From the NCBI RefSeq assembly GCF_900104255.1, contig NZ_FNKZ01000001.1, positions 1,952,001 to 2,016,000 of the forward strand: a DNA stretch of 64,000 nucleotides, given 5' to 3'. Each line of letters begins with the position of its first letter. The first letter of the stretch is position 1. Under the pieces are notes generated by a model. That model had not been told where the DNA came from. It saw nothing but the letters and a program-made list of their open reading frames with translations, and searched no databases. This document shows positions 9,976 through 18,555 of this stretch, piece by piece. The stretch comes from Pseudoxanthomonas sp. CF385 (GTDB taxonomy: Bacteria; Pseudomonadota; Gammaproteobacteria; Xanthomonadales; Xanthomonadaceae). A program made the translations under genes and the position numbers.

Positions 9976-10410
9976 CTACTGCAGGTCGGGGAAATCCTCT
10001 TCCGGCAGCGCAATGAATGCCCAGAACGGCACCTCATCCGCCGCCCAGGCCTGCGATGCCTCGTCCAGGATGTCCAGCAACGTGTCGAAGTCGGCTTCGT
10101 TGTGTTCGCGCAGCGCATGGGCTTCCTCGAACAGCAGCACGTAGCCCGGCGCCGGCAGCCAGGACAGGTCACGCAGGCTGTCGGACAGGGCATCCCAGTT
10201 GCGCCCCGACGTGTCGGGGAAGTCCAGTACCGTGGCGATGCGCAGCAGCAGCGCGGCCTTGCCGTCGCAGCCGGAGAGGTCCACGCGGCGGGCCAGCAGA
10301 CCGGCGTCGCGGCCGACGGCGGCGAGCGGGCCGAGGTCGTCCTCGGTGACGAAGAACACGCCCGCGCGCGCGGCATCGGTCAGGCCGGGATCGAAGCCGG
10401 ATTCGCTCAT
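9976..10410 (-). CDS. Barstar-family ribonuclease inhibitor
   Basis: A 144-residue acidic cytosolic protein. Residues from about 35 match barstar: VDLSGCDGKAALLLRIATVL, then the signature FPDTSGRNWDALSDSLRDLSW and GYVLLFEEAH. Barstars bind and block barnase/RNase Sa-type enzymes by covering the active site. Its ATG overlaps the stop of the upstream RNase gene (ATGA, 10407-10410), so inhibitor and enzyme are translationally coupled. It almost certainly protects the cell from its own RNase before export. Confidence 0.88.
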   Translation of the reverse strand: MSESGFDPGLTDAARAGVFFVTEDDLGPLAAVGRDAGLLARRVDLSGCDGKAALLLRIATVLDFPDTSGRNWDALSDSLRDLSWLPAPGYVLLFEEAHALREHNEADFDTLLDILDEASQAWAADEVPFWAFIALPEEDFPDLQ

Positions 10411-10982
10411 GGTGCGGTGCCCTTATCGATCTCGAACCGGCGGAAACTGTCGTAGTGGTCGTCCGTGTAGTAGTACTCGCTCGGCGGCGTGCCACCCGTG
10501 ACGATGCGCCGCGCGCCGCGATGGTCCAGGTCGGGCGTGTCCACGGTGTACTCGTGGTAGTAACCGCGTGCCTGGCGCGGGAGCCGTCCTTCGCGATTCT
10601 GGAACACCGCTCCGTCCTGGCGATGAGGGAACGGGCCGCCGCGCTGGATTAGGTCCAGCGTGGCGCGCGCTTCCGGCGGCAGGAACGCGGGCAGCGTGGG
10701 CGTGGCAGGCGTTGATGTTGTCGGAGCGGGCGCCGACGCGACGGCCGGCACCTCGCCTGCGAGCGCGCCGGGCCGTGTCTGTTCGACCGGTGGCAGCGAC
10801 AGCGCTTCGTTGACGCGTTGCGGATCGCCAACCTGCTGTGCCACTTCGGGCGTCGGCGCATCGGGGGCGTCGCCCCGCTGCGTCCACCACCATGCGCCTG
10901 CGCCGATCAACAATAAGGCGACGAAGGCGAGCAGGGGCAGGCGAAGGCCGGAGGATTGGCGGCGGCGGGAACGTCGGCTCAT
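10407..10982 (-). CDS. Membrane-anchored guanyl-specific RNase (RNase Sa/barnase type)
   Basis: A 191-residue protein. A basic N-terminus and one hydrophobic segment (about 14-33) form a signal or anchor, followed by a Pro/Ala/Thr-rich linker (37-100) and a microbial RNase domain (about 100-191). Key residues align with RNase Sa: Glu144 in YYHEYTV (Glu54), Arg155 and Arg159 in RGARRI (Arg65, Arg69), and His176 in YYTDDHYDSF (His85). An active extracytoplasmic enzyme is expected. The barstar gene follows with a 4-base overlap, and a lipoprotein gene precedes it by 7 bp. Possible roles are RNA scavenging or damage to competing cells. Confidence 0.85.
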   Translation of the reverse strand: MSRRSRRRQSSGLRLPLLAFVALLLIGAGAWWWTQRGDAPDAPTPEVAQQVGDPQRVNEALSLPPVEQTRPGALAGEVPAVASAPAPTTSTPATPTLPAFLPPEARATLDLIQRGGPFPHRQDGAVFQNREGRLPRQARGYYHEYTVDTPDLDHRGARRIVTGGTPPSEYYYTDDHYDSFRRFEIDKGTAP

Positions 10983-10989
10983 CAGGGGC

Positions 10990-11769
10990 TCATTCGGTCA
11001 GGAAGCGGCCGCAACCGCGGTAGGTCCGGTCGCCGACGACGAGCGTCGCGGAGGCCGGGTATTCGGTATCGCTCATGCCGTCGCTGCAGGGCTCACGTCG
11101 GGTAGTCAGCGACACGGCGGTCTGGTCGGCCGCCTTGCCGCGGTAGCCGTCCGTGATGCGCTCCAGGCGCGCCACATCGATCTTGCGCTCGCCGTAGTCG
11201 AGTTCGGCATGCAGCGCCGGCGTGGCGCCCGCGCCGACTTCGACCAGCCAGCCCGGCTCGGTGCCGATGCCGCGGAAGACGATACCGCGCGCCTTCGCCT
11301 GGTCCCACGGTGAGCCGTTCGGCGGCACCGGGTCGCCGCCAGCGCGCACCATGCGGAACTCGACCGGCGTGCTGGCCCCCGGCGTGACAGGCACGCGCGT
11401 ATCGGTGACGAACCACAGCTTGCCCTGGGCGTCGCGCAATCCGGCATGCAGGCCGTAGCGGCCATTGGGCCGGAGCTTGGCGGGGTCGTAGGCCAACGAG
11501 AACGCGTAGGGAGGTCCCTGCAGGCCGGTGAACTCCTGGCTGGCGATCACCGCGGCCGGCGTGTCGGCCAATTGCGCGTCCACCAGCTGCACGCTCAGGC
11601 GGGCATCCGGCGGTGGGGCGATGCGTTCGAGATACGTGGCGCGGCCTTCAACGGCGGCGGTCGGTCGTGGCGTGTCGGTCGCAGGCACCGGCTGGCCGGG
11701 ATCGGTGGCGGGGCGCGGTGTGCACGCGGCAAGCGCCAGGCAGGTGGCGGCCAGCAGGGGTCGGATCAT
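10990..11769 (-). CDS. YbaY-like envelope lipoprotein with C-terminal COG3650-type domain
   Basis: A 259-residue lipoprotein. The signal peptide ends in the lipobox LAAC at 13-16, so it is lipid-anchored at Cys16. Residues about 38-140 (VEGRATYLERIAPPPDARLS to VTDTRVPVTPG) resemble the YbaY/YscW beta-sandwich. The C-terminal part (from about 155) has a conserved-looking CxxGMSDTEYP pattern and a final GCG in DRTYRGCGRF, typical of small envelope lipoproteins of the COG3650 kind. The function is unknown. It is the first gene ahead of the RNase/barstar pair, and the 7 bp gap suggests one transcript. Confidence 0.75.
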   Translation of the reverse strand: MIRPLLAATCLALAACTPRPATDPGQPVPATDTPRPTAAVEGRATYLERIAPPPDARLSVQLVDAQLADTPAAVIASQEFTGLQGPPYAFSLAYDPAKLRPNGRYGLHAGLRDAQGKLWFVTDTRVPVTPGASTPVEFRMVRAGGDPVPPNGSPWDQAKARGIVFRGIGTEPGWLVEVGAGATPALHAELDYGERKIDVARLERITDGYRGKAADQTAVSLTTRREPCSDGMSDTEYPASATLVVGDRTYRGCGRFLTE

Positions 11770-11884
11770 CGAGGGCGCTCTCGCGTTCGAGGTGACCCAG
11801 CATAGCTACGCCTGACGTAACGGATCGTCAATGCGGGGCGGGTCAGGACCGCGCTACAGTGCGCACGTTCGAGGGACGCCCGAC

Positions 11885-12490
11885 ATGCCGACGACCGATC
11901 CGCGCATCGATGCCTACATCGCCAAGGCGGCGGATTTCGCCCAGCCGATCCTCATGCATGCGCGCGCCGTGGTGCACGACGCGTGCCCGCAGGTGGAGGA
12001 AACGGTGAAGTGGGGCATGCCGACGTTCCAGTACGGGGGGCGCATCCTCTGTGGCATGGCGGCGTTCAAGCAGCATGCCTCGTTCGGCTTCTGGCAGCAC
12101 GAGCAGGTGATGGAGACCGGCGAGCGGACCGGCATGGGCAGCTTCGGCAAGATGACGACGGTCCGCGATTTCCCCGCGCGGCGCACGCTGGTCTCCCTGA
12201 TCCGCAAGGCCATGGCGTTGATCGATGCGGGTGCGAAGCCGGACGCCGCGCGCGCGTCTCGCACGACCAAGCCTGCGCTGCGGGTGCCGGCCGACCTGCG
12301 CGATGCGCTGGCCGGCAACGCGGCCGCGAAGACGACGTTCGACGGCTTCAGTCCGAGTGCGCGCCGCGAGTACATCGAGTGGATCACCGAGGCCAAGCGC
12401 GCGGACACGCGCACGCGCCGGCTCGAGCAGGCCGTCGCCTGGCTGGCCGAGGGCAAGACGCGCAACTGGAAGTACGAGCGGCGCGGGTGA
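11885..12490 (+). CDS. DUF1801/YdeI-OmpD-associated family protein
   Basis: A 201-residue cytosolic protein. The first half (DPRIDAYIAKAADFAQPILM, VKWGMPTFQYGGRILCGMAAFKQHASFGF) is a DUF1801 domain. The second half contains the YdeI/OmpD-associated block PADLRDALAGNAAAKTTFDGFSPSARREYIEWI and ends with LAEGKTRNWKYE. Such proteins are widespread; YdeI homologues have been linked to resistance to peptides, but there is no proven biochemical role. The ATG at 11885 is preferred to a longer in-frame start because family members begin here. Confidence 0.8.
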   Translation: MPTTDPRIDAYIAKAADFAQPILMHARAVVHDACPQVEETVKWGMPTFQYGGRILCGMAAFKQHASFGFWQHEQVMETGERTGMGSFGKMTTVRDFPARRTLVSLIRKAMALIDAGAKPDAARASRTTKPALRVPADLRDALAGNAAAKTTFDGFSPSARREYIEWITEAKRADTRTRRLEQAVAWLAEGKTRNWKYERRG

Positions 12491-12611
12491 CCGCCGGCGG
12501 GCATCGACGGCCCACATCGCCACGATTCAGTTTTGCGATGACACCTGTCGGCGCAGCGGCGCTAGGATGCAGGCGTACGACGTAACGCACCGCGACCCCG
12601 GAGTTCCCGGC

Positions 12612-13496
12612 ATGAACCGCGTCCTGCAGCCGTTCGCCCACACCCGCACGCAAACCGCCTGGCCCTATCTGCTGGCCGTGGCCGCGATCATCGTCGCCGC
12701 CGTGTGGTGCGTGGTCGGCATCCCGTCGAACCCGGCCGAGGGCGGCATACGGCAGTCCCTGCGTGGCGGCGCGCTCTGCGCGCTGGCGACGGCGCTGGGC
12801 GCGCTGCCGGTGCTGGTGGTGCGGGCGATCCCCCAGCGCGTATCCGACGGTCTGCTGGGATTCGGTGCCGGCGTCATGCTGGCGGCTACGGCGTTCTCGT
12901 TGGTGCTGCCTGGTTTGGAAGCCGCGAGTGGCGCGGGCTACTCGCCCTGGGGCGCCGCAGCGCTCGTCAGCGGTGGCGTGCTGCTCGGCGCAGGCGTGCT
13001 GCTGCTGATGGACCGCGTGCTCGTCGACGATCCGCTGGACGCGCAGCGGCATCTGGTGCCGTCGCGGGTGATGCTGTTCGTCCTGGCCATCGTGCTGCAC
13101 AACATACCGGAAGGCATGGCGGTCGGCGTCTCGGCGGGCGGCCGCCTGAGCGGTGCGGAAGGACTCGCCATGGGTATCGCCCTGCAGGACGTGCCCGAAG
13201 GCCTGGTGGTGGCACTGGTGCTCGCCACCGCCGGCATGGCGCGCAGCAAGGCGGTCTTCATCGGTGCGCTGTCGGGCGTGGCCGAACCCCTGGCGGCCGT
13301 GCCCAGCGCATGGGCGGTGGGTCTGTCGTCGGTCCTGCTGCCATGGGGACTGGCGTTCGCGGCGGGTGCGATGCTGATCGCGGTGGGGCACAGCGTCATA
13401 CCGGAATCCAACCGTCACGGACACGGCGCCATCGCGTCCTGGGGGCTGGCCATCGGCTTCTGCCTGATGATGTCGCTGGATACCGCCCTGGGTTGA
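12612..13496 (+). CDS. ZIP-family divalent metal transporter
   Basis: A 294-residue inner-membrane protein with about eight hydrophobic segments. The paired metal-site helices are visible: VLHNIPEGMAVGVS (about residue 160) and ALQDVPEGLVVALV (about residue 195), the ZIP signature with His/Pro-Glu. It probably imports Zn2+ or a related divalent cation into the cytoplasm. A short loop HGHGAI near the C-terminus holds additional His. No Zur-like operator was recognised upstream. The ATG at 12612 gives the normal N-terminus. Confidence 0.88.
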   Translation: MNRVLQPFAHTRTQTAWPYLLAVAAIIVAAVWCVVGIPSNPAEGGIRQSLRGGALCALATALGALPVLVVRAIPQRVSDGLLGFGAGVMLAATAFSLVLPGLEAASGAGYSPWGAAALVSGGVLLGAGVLLLMDRVLVDDPLDAQRHLVPSRVMLFVLAIVLHNIPEGMAVGVSAGGRLSGAEGLAMGIALQDVPEGLVVALVLATAGMARSKAVFIGALSGVAEPLAAVPSAWAVGLSSVLLPWGLAFAAGAMLIAVGHSVIPESNRHGHGAIASWGLAIGFCLMMSLDTALG

Positions 13497-13547
13497 CCCG
13501 ATCGCGCGGACTGCGCACCCTGCGTCGGACCTCGACGGAGCAGGGAC

Positions 13548-14300
13548 ATGACGGAACCGCTGACGATCATCGGCAACTACATCTCGCCCTACGTGCGGAA
13601 GGTGCTGGTGTGCCTGGATGTAAAGGGCATCCCGTACCGCATCGACCCCATCGCGCCGTTCGTCGGCGACGACGCATTCAGCCGGCTCAGTCCGTTGCGC
13701 CGCATCCCGGTGCTGATCGATGGCGATCTAGTCCTCAACGACTCCACCGTCATCTGCGAGTACCTGCAGGACCGGTTTCCCACACCGTCGCTGTATCCTG
13801 CCGATCCGGTGCAGCGTGCGCAGGCGCGTTGGCTGGAGGAGTACGCCGATTCCTACCTCGGCGATGTGGTGATCTGGCGGATGTTCTTCCAGAAGGGCGT
13901 GCGGCGCTTCCTGTTCAACGAAGGCACGGACGAGGACGTAGTCCGCAAGGCGCGCGACGAGGAACTGCCTGTCGCGCTGGACTATCTTGAAGCGCGGCTG
14001 CCGGAGGAGGGCTGGATCTTCGGTGAACTGTCTATCGCCGACATCAGCGTGGCCAGCTTCTTCCGCAACGCGGCCTTCGTGAAGTACCAGGTGGACCCGC
14101 AACGGTGGCCGCGCGTCGCGGCCTTCGTCGGACGCGCCCTCGCTTTGCCCGCGTTCGCCCGGCTGGCGGCCTTCGAAGACCGCACGTTGCGCACGCCGTT
14201 GCCGGAGCAGCGCGCCGTACTGTCCGAGATGGGCGCTCCGCTCACCGCGACGACCTGCGGCAATGCGGCACCGCGCTACGGGGTGATGCGCCTGGGCTGA
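13548..14300 (+). CDS. Glutathione S-transferase
   Basis: A 250-residue GST, unrelated in detail to the one at 2793. The thioredoxin-fold domain starts LTIIGNYISPYVRKVLVCLD, where the Ser in ISPYVRK takes the catalytic position, and has the cis-Pro block RRIPVLIDGDLVLNDSTVICEYL. The C-terminal helical domain holds GELSIADISVASFFRN. A C-terminal tail of about 35 residues beyond the last helix is longer than usual. It stands 51 bp after the ZIP gene and could be co-transcribed with it. Confidence 0.88.
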   Translation: MTEPLTIIGNYISPYVRKVLVCLDVKGIPYRIDPIAPFVGDDAFSRLSPLRRIPVLIDGDLVLNDSTVICEYLQDRFPTPSLYPADPVQRAQARWLEEYADSYLGDVVIWRMFFQKGVRRFLFNEGTDEDVVRKARDEELPVALDYLEARLPEEGWIFGELSIADISVASFFRNAAFVKYQVDPQRWPRVAAFVGRALALPAFARLAAFEDRTLRTPLPEQRAVLSEMGAPLTATTCGNAAPRYGVMRLG

Positions 14301-14329
14301 GGATGTCGCCTAACCGCGACGGCGCGGCT

Positions 14330-16090
14330 TCAGGGCGCCGCATCCACGCGCAGCACCGGGTAGAGCTGGTAACGCTCGTCCCACGAGGGATGACGACGGT
14401 AGAAGAATTCCAGCCGTGCGGCGGGGTCGTCCGCGAAGGCCTTGTCTTCGCGCAGCCTGCGTTCGAACTCGGCCTTCACGGCCGGGTCGCGCAGCATCTC
14501 GCGTGCGACGGTTTCGGCCACGTAGTCTTCCATGTACTCCTTGCGCTCGAACGCGTTGTTGAAGCGACCCCAGGCGAGCAGCGAATCCGGTGCCTTCGGC
14601 TCCAGCAGCGCCATCACCAGGCGCGCCTTGGGCTGGGCGATGGGTACGAACAACGCACCCGTGGGCGTGCTGCGGGCTTCGCGCGTCCAGTCGCCCTCGA
14701 CCGTCAGGCGCTGGTGGGTTTCGACCGACGTGCCGCCGAAACCGCTCTTGGTCGCGCGGAACACCTGCGCGTCGCCCTGCCAGGCCTTGCCCAGCAGGCG
14801 GTAATCGATGCCGTGCGTCTTCAGCAGCGGCGCGACCCATGTGGCTTCCGCCGCAGGCACCAGGTAACCACCACGCGGCGCGTCCACGACGACGCCCGGG
14901 CGGATGTCGTCCTTCAGCGGTACCTTCCAGATCTGTGGCGTGGTTTCGTCGTAGCGCGTCATCAGCGCGCCGGATACGTCGGACTTCGTTCGCGTGTAGG
15001 CGTAGCCGCGGAAGTCGACCGTGCGCGCCGTCGGCGCCGCGACCCAGGTCAGGGGCTCGGCCTGGCCGGCCAGCTGCGTGGCCGCCGCATCCGCCTGCTT
15101 CGCGGCCGCCTGCCAGGCGGCGCCATCACGGGCGACGTGCTCCAGCACCGAAACGACGGTGTTGCGGGTGATGCGCACGCGCACGGGGTATTCCTTCCAC
15201 GAGTGCGTTTCCACCAGCATGCCGATGCGGTTGCGCAGCAGGAAATAGCCGTGCGAGAAGCGGGGCGGCGGCACACCGTCCTCGAAGCCGGAGGTGGGAT
15301 CGTCGCCCACGACGAACGACGGGTAGTAGGGCAGGGGCAGCGAGCCCTGCTTGGCCAGGTCGCCGATGACGGCGGTGCGCAGGGCGAGACCGGCCTTGCG
15401 CAGGCCGGCATCGCCGGCATGCACCGGTTCGACCTGGATGGAGATGTCGTGCTCGAACTGCGCGCCATTGGTCGCGTGCAGGTCGACCGCAACGATCGGG
15501 TCCCAGCGCTGCACCAGCTGCAGCATGGCCTGCATTTCGGCCGCGTCGGCCTTCACGTAGTCGCGGTTGAGGTTGTAGTTCTGCGCGGTGGTGCGCCAGC
15601 CCATTTCCTTCGGGCCGCGCTGATTCGGGCGATTCCACGCGCCGAAGCGTTCATGGCCATCGACGTTGAACACCGGTACGAACACCCACACCAGCTTGTC
15701 CAGCGCGCCGGGCGCCGCCTTGCCTTCCAGCACCTCGCGCAACGCGAGGAAGCCCGCATCCTTGCCATCGATCTCGCCCGCGTGGATGCCGCCCTGGACC
15801 AGCACGACAGGCAGCTGGCGGCGTTGCGCCTGTTCGGGCGTAAGCGCGCCGCTGGTCGAGGCGATGATGGCCTTCATCGGCCGGCCTTCGGGCGTGGTGC
15901 CGAACGTGGTGCAGCGCACCGCCTTGGGATACTGGCGCGCGAATGCGTCGCAGAGGGCGATGACCTCGTCGTAGCGGCCGGTGTCCACGAACCCCGAGCG
16001 CTCCGACACCGTGGTCAGGGCCGATTGGGCGTGCGCGAGCGGCGCGAGGGCGAGCAGCAGCGTGATGCAGGGCAGGCGCAGCATGGTCAT
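14330..16090 (-). CDS. Exported M14-family zinc metallopeptidase
   Basis: A 586-residue protein with a cleavable signal peptide (MLRLPCITLLLALAPLAHAQ), hence periplasmic or secreted. The M14 carboxypeptidase fold is shown by the zinc ligands in GGIHAGEIDGK (His103, Glu106) and VDLHATNG (His205), and the likely catalytic Glu294 in GMLVETHSWKEYP. The C-terminal third has no recognised motif. It probably trims peptides or peptidoglycan-related amide bonds; the specificity is unknown. The ATG at 16090 or that at 16084 is the start, since both directly precede the signal peptide. It is divergent from the POT transporter, a functional match for peptide use. Confidence 0.86.
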   Translation of the reverse strand: MTMLRLPCITLLLALAPLAHAQSALTTVSERSGFVDTGRYDEVIALCDAFARQYPKAVRCTTFGTTPEGRPMKAIIASTSGALTPEQAQRRQLPVVLVQGGIHAGEIDGKDAGFLALREVLEGKAAPGALDKLVWVFVPVFNVDGHERFGAWNRPNQRGPKEMGWRTTAQNYNLNRDYVKADAAEMQAMLQLVQRWDPIVAVDLHATNGAQFEHDISIQVEPVHAGDAGLRKAGLALRTAVIGDLAKQGSLPLPYYPSFVVGDDPTSGFEDGVPPPRFSHGYFLLRNRIGMLVETHSWKEYPVRVRITRNTVVSVLEHVARDGAAWQAAAKQADAAATQLAGQAEPLTWVAAPTARTVDFRGYAYTRTKSDVSGALMTRYDETTPQIWKVPLKDDIRPGVVVDAPRGGYLVPAAEATWVAPLLKTHGIDYRLLGKAWQGDAQVFRATKSGFGGTSVETHQRLTVEGDWTREARSTPTGALFVPIAQPKARLVMALLEPKAPDSLLAWGRFNNAFERKEYMEDYVAETVAREMLRDPAVKAEFERRLREDKAFADDPAARLEFFYRRHPSWDERYQLYPVLRVDAAP

Positions 16091-16205
16091 ATCCTGAACA
16101 GGGCAGCGCGCATGATGCCCAGCAATCGCGGTCAGTCCCAGTCCCCTTTGCGCCCATGCGGCCACGTCGTGGGCGGTTCGACCCGTCGCGGGGGGATACG
16201 GTAAC

Positions 16206-16229
16206 CTTCCGGGACTTTTTCACCGGAAG
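16206..16229 (+). promoter_or_regulatory. Hairpin covering the POT transporter ribosome binding site
   Basis: CTTCCGG (16206-16212) pairs perfectly with CCGGAAG (16223-16229) across a 10-base loop. The right arm contains the likely Shine-Dalgarno GGAAG, five bases before the ATG at 16235. Folding would hide the site; whether it is regulatory is inferred. Confidence 0.45.
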
Positions 16230-16234
16230 ATCGG

Positions 16235-17851
16235 ATGAGCACGACCGCAGAAGCCAGCCAGGGCCGCATGCCCCGCCAGATTCCCTACATCATCGGCAAC
16301 GAGGCGTGCGAGCGGTTCAGCTTCTACGGGATGCGCAACATCCTGGTGCCGTTCCTGATCAGTTCGGTGCTGCTGGCGTACCTGCCTGATGAAGCGTCGC
16401 GGAACGGTGCGGCGAAGGACATTTTCCACAGCTTCGTCATCGGCGTGTATTTCTTCCCGTTGCTGGGCGGCTGGCTGTCGGACCGCTACTTCGGCAAATA
16501 CAACACCGTCCTCTGGTTCTCGCTGATCTACTGCGCCGGCCACGCGTGCCTGGCGATGTTCGAGAGCCACGCAACCGGCTTCTACACCGGCCTGTTCCTG
16601 ATCGCGCTGGGTTCCGGCGGCATCAAACCCCTGGTCGTGACGTTCTGCGGCGACCAGTTCGACCAGACCAACAAGAGCAAGGCGAAGATCGTGTTCGACG
16701 CCTTCTACTGGATCATCAACTTCGGCTCGTTCTTCGCTTCGCTGCTGATGCCGCTGGTGTTGAACAGCTGGGGTCCTGCCTGGGCATTCGGCATCCCGGG
16801 CATCCTGATGTTCATCGCCACGCTGATCTTCTGGGCGGGGCGCAAGAAGTACGTCAACGTGCCGCCTTCGCGCGGCAACGACCCCGACGCGTTCCTCAAC
16901 ATCGTGCGCAGTGCATTGCTGGTGAAGGGATTCGGCGCAGGCACGTTCGTCGCAGCCGTCGGCATGGTCGGCGCCGTCGTGATGCTGGCATTGTGGGCGC
17001 TGAAGTTTGCGGGCGTCGGGATCTGGCCCGAGGCGTGGGGCTTCGTCATCACCGCGTGCCTTGCGTTGGGCGCGATCATCGCCGGTGTCGGCCTCGGCGC
17101 CTCGCTGCAATTGGAGCGCGCGCGTGGTCTGCATCCGGATGCCGCCATCGAAGGCGTGCGCTCGGTGCTGCGCATCCTGATCGTGTTCGCGCTGGTCACC
17201 CCGTTCTGGTCGTTGTTCGACCAGAAGGCCTCCACCTGGGTCATCCAGGGCAAGGACATGGTGATCCCGCACGACGCATGGTGGTGGCCTAGCCGGCTGG
17301 TGAAGGACGCTACCCAGATGCAGGCGTTGAACCCGCTGATGGTCATGCTGCTGATCCCGTTCAATAACCTGGTGCTGTATCCGCTGCTGCGGAAGATGGG
17401 CTTCAACGTCACCGCGCTGCGCCGGATGGGTTGGGGCATCGCGATCTCCGCGCTGTCGTGGATCGTCGCCGGCCTGCTGCAGCTGCAGATGGACGAGGGC
17501 GAGAAGGTCTCGCTGGCCTGGCAGACCCTGCCGTACCTGCTGCTGACGTTCGGCGAGGTCCTGGTGTCGGCGACGGCGCTGGAGTTCGCCTACAGCCAGG
17601 CGCCGATGGCGATGAAGGGCGTGATCATGGCGTTCTGGTACCTGACCAGCACCTTCGGCGGGCTGTGGGTGCTGCTGACGAACGCCAGCGTGCGCGATCC
17701 GGCCGTGATCGGTTGGATCCAGTCGCAAGGCTGGACCGAGAACGCTTTCCTGATGTTCTTCTTCGCCGGCTTCGCGTTCGTGGCCGCGCTAGCGTTCGCG
17801 CTGTACGCGCGAAGCTACCCGATGCAGGACAACTACCGCACCGCGGCCTGA
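16235..17851 (+). CDS. POT/PTR-family proton-dependent peptide transporter
   Basis: A 538-residue inner-membrane protein of the proton-coupled oligopeptide transporter family. Near the start it carries the ExxERF motif (EACERFSFYGMRN, about residues 23-35) that couples proton and peptide binding. The PTR signature GSGGIKPLVVTFCGDQF follows near residue 127. About 12-14 hydrophobic segments are visible. It should import di- and tripeptides. It is divergent from an exported M14 peptidase that could supply the peptides. The rhomboid gene follows 9 bp later on the same strand. Confidence 0.93.
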   Translation: MSTTAEASQGRMPRQIPYIIGNEACERFSFYGMRNILVPFLISSVLLAYLPDEASRNGAAKDIFHSFVIGVYFFPLLGGWLSDRYFGKYNTVLWFSLIYCAGHACLAMFESHATGFYTGLFLIALGSGGIKPLVVTFCGDQFDQTNKSKAKIVFDAFYWIINFGSFFASLLMPLVLNSWGPAWAFGIPGILMFIATLIFWAGRKKYVNVPPSRGNDPDAFLNIVRSALLVKGFGAGTFVAAVGMVGAVVMLALWALKFAGVGIWPEAWGFVITACLALGAIIAGVGLGASLQLERARGLHPDAAIEGVRSVLRILIVFALVTPFWSLFDQKASTWVIQGKDMVIPHDAWWWPSRLVKDATQMQALNPLMVMLLIPFNNLVLYPLLRKMGFNVTALRRMGWGIAISALSWIVAGLLQLQMDEGEKVSLAWQTLPYLLLTFGEVLVSATALEFAYSQAPMAMKGVIMAFWYLTSTFGGLWVLLTNASVRDPAVIGWIQSQGWTENAFLMFFFAGFAFVAALAFALYARSYPMQDNYRTAA

Positions 17852-17860
17852 GGACGACAG

Positions 17861-18475
17861 ATGGACGCGCCCATCACTCTTCTGATCATCGCTGCTACGT
17901 GTGTCGTCAGCCTGGTCGCCTTTCGCACCCCCACGCTGTTGATGCGGTTGATCCTGTGGCCGCCGGCGATCGACCGCCATCGGCAGTACGACCGATTGGT
18001 GACCTACGGTTTCATCCATGCCGACTTCTGGCACCTGTTCTTCAACATGTTCACGCTTTTCTTCTTCGGTCGCGAGATCGAAGGCTGGATGGCGGGACAG
18101 AAAGGGCCTTGGGTGTTCCCTCTGTTCTATCTTTCGGCGCTGGTGGTATCCATCCTGCCTACCTATCTGAAGCATCAGAAGGATCCCAACTACCGCAGTC
18201 TCGGCGCCTCGGGTGCAGTGTCGGCAGTGCTGTTCGCTTTCATCATGCTGGCGCCATGGGCAAGGATCGGCGTGTTCTTCGTCCCGATGCCGGCCATCGT
18301 ATTCGCCGTGCTCTACATCGCGTACAGCATCTGGATGGACAAGCGCGGCGGCGACAACATCAACCACGGCGCACACCTCGCAGGTGCCGCATATGGCGTG
18401 CTTTTCTTAGTGGTGATGGATACCGGAGTCGTGGAGCACTTCCTGCAGGAGCTGTCACGTCCCAGTTTCGGTTAA
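17861..18475 (+). CDS. Rhomboid-family intramembrane serine protease
   Basis: A 204-residue six-helix membrane protein. The catalytic dyad is intact: Ser117 in SLGASGAVSAV and His172 in NHGAHLAGAAYG. The HLFFNMFTLFFFG segment at 58-70 is the conserved helix with the oxyanion His/Asn. Rhomboids cut transmembrane segments of other proteins within the membrane; the substrate here is unknown. The gene is 9 bp after the POT transporter and probably on its transcript. Confidence 0.92.
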   Translation: MDAPITLLIIAATCVVSLVAFRTPTLLMRLILWPPAIDRHRQYDRLVTYGFIHADFWHLFFNMFTLFFFGREIEGWMAGQKGPWVFPLFYLSALVVSILPTYLKHQKDPNYRSLGASGAVSAVLFAFIMLAPWARIGVFFVPMPAIVFAVLYIAYSIWMDKRGGDNINHGAHLAGAAYGVLFLVVMDTGVVEHFLQELSRPSFG

Positions 18476-18530
18476 GCCGCCATTGCGGTGGCGATCACCT
18501 GCACTGAAGGTTCTCCGTGCTATTTCCGTG

Positions 18531-18547
18531 CCACGTCCCACACGTGG
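18531..18547 (+). promoter_or_regulatory. Small hairpin upstream of the histone-like gene
   Basis: CCACGT and ACGTGG (6 bp arms, 5-base loop) lie directly before the Shine-Dalgarno GGAGA (18546-18550) of the gene starting at 18556. A TGCTATTT element at 18518-18525 could be an extended -10, which would put the hairpin at the 5' end of the mRNA. Weak evidence. Confidence 0.3.
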
Positions 18548-18555
18548 AGAAGCGC

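Noticed and set aside
14105..16204. 699-codon open frame opposite the M14 peptidase
   Set aside because: Same shadow pattern; overlaps two real genes on both sides.
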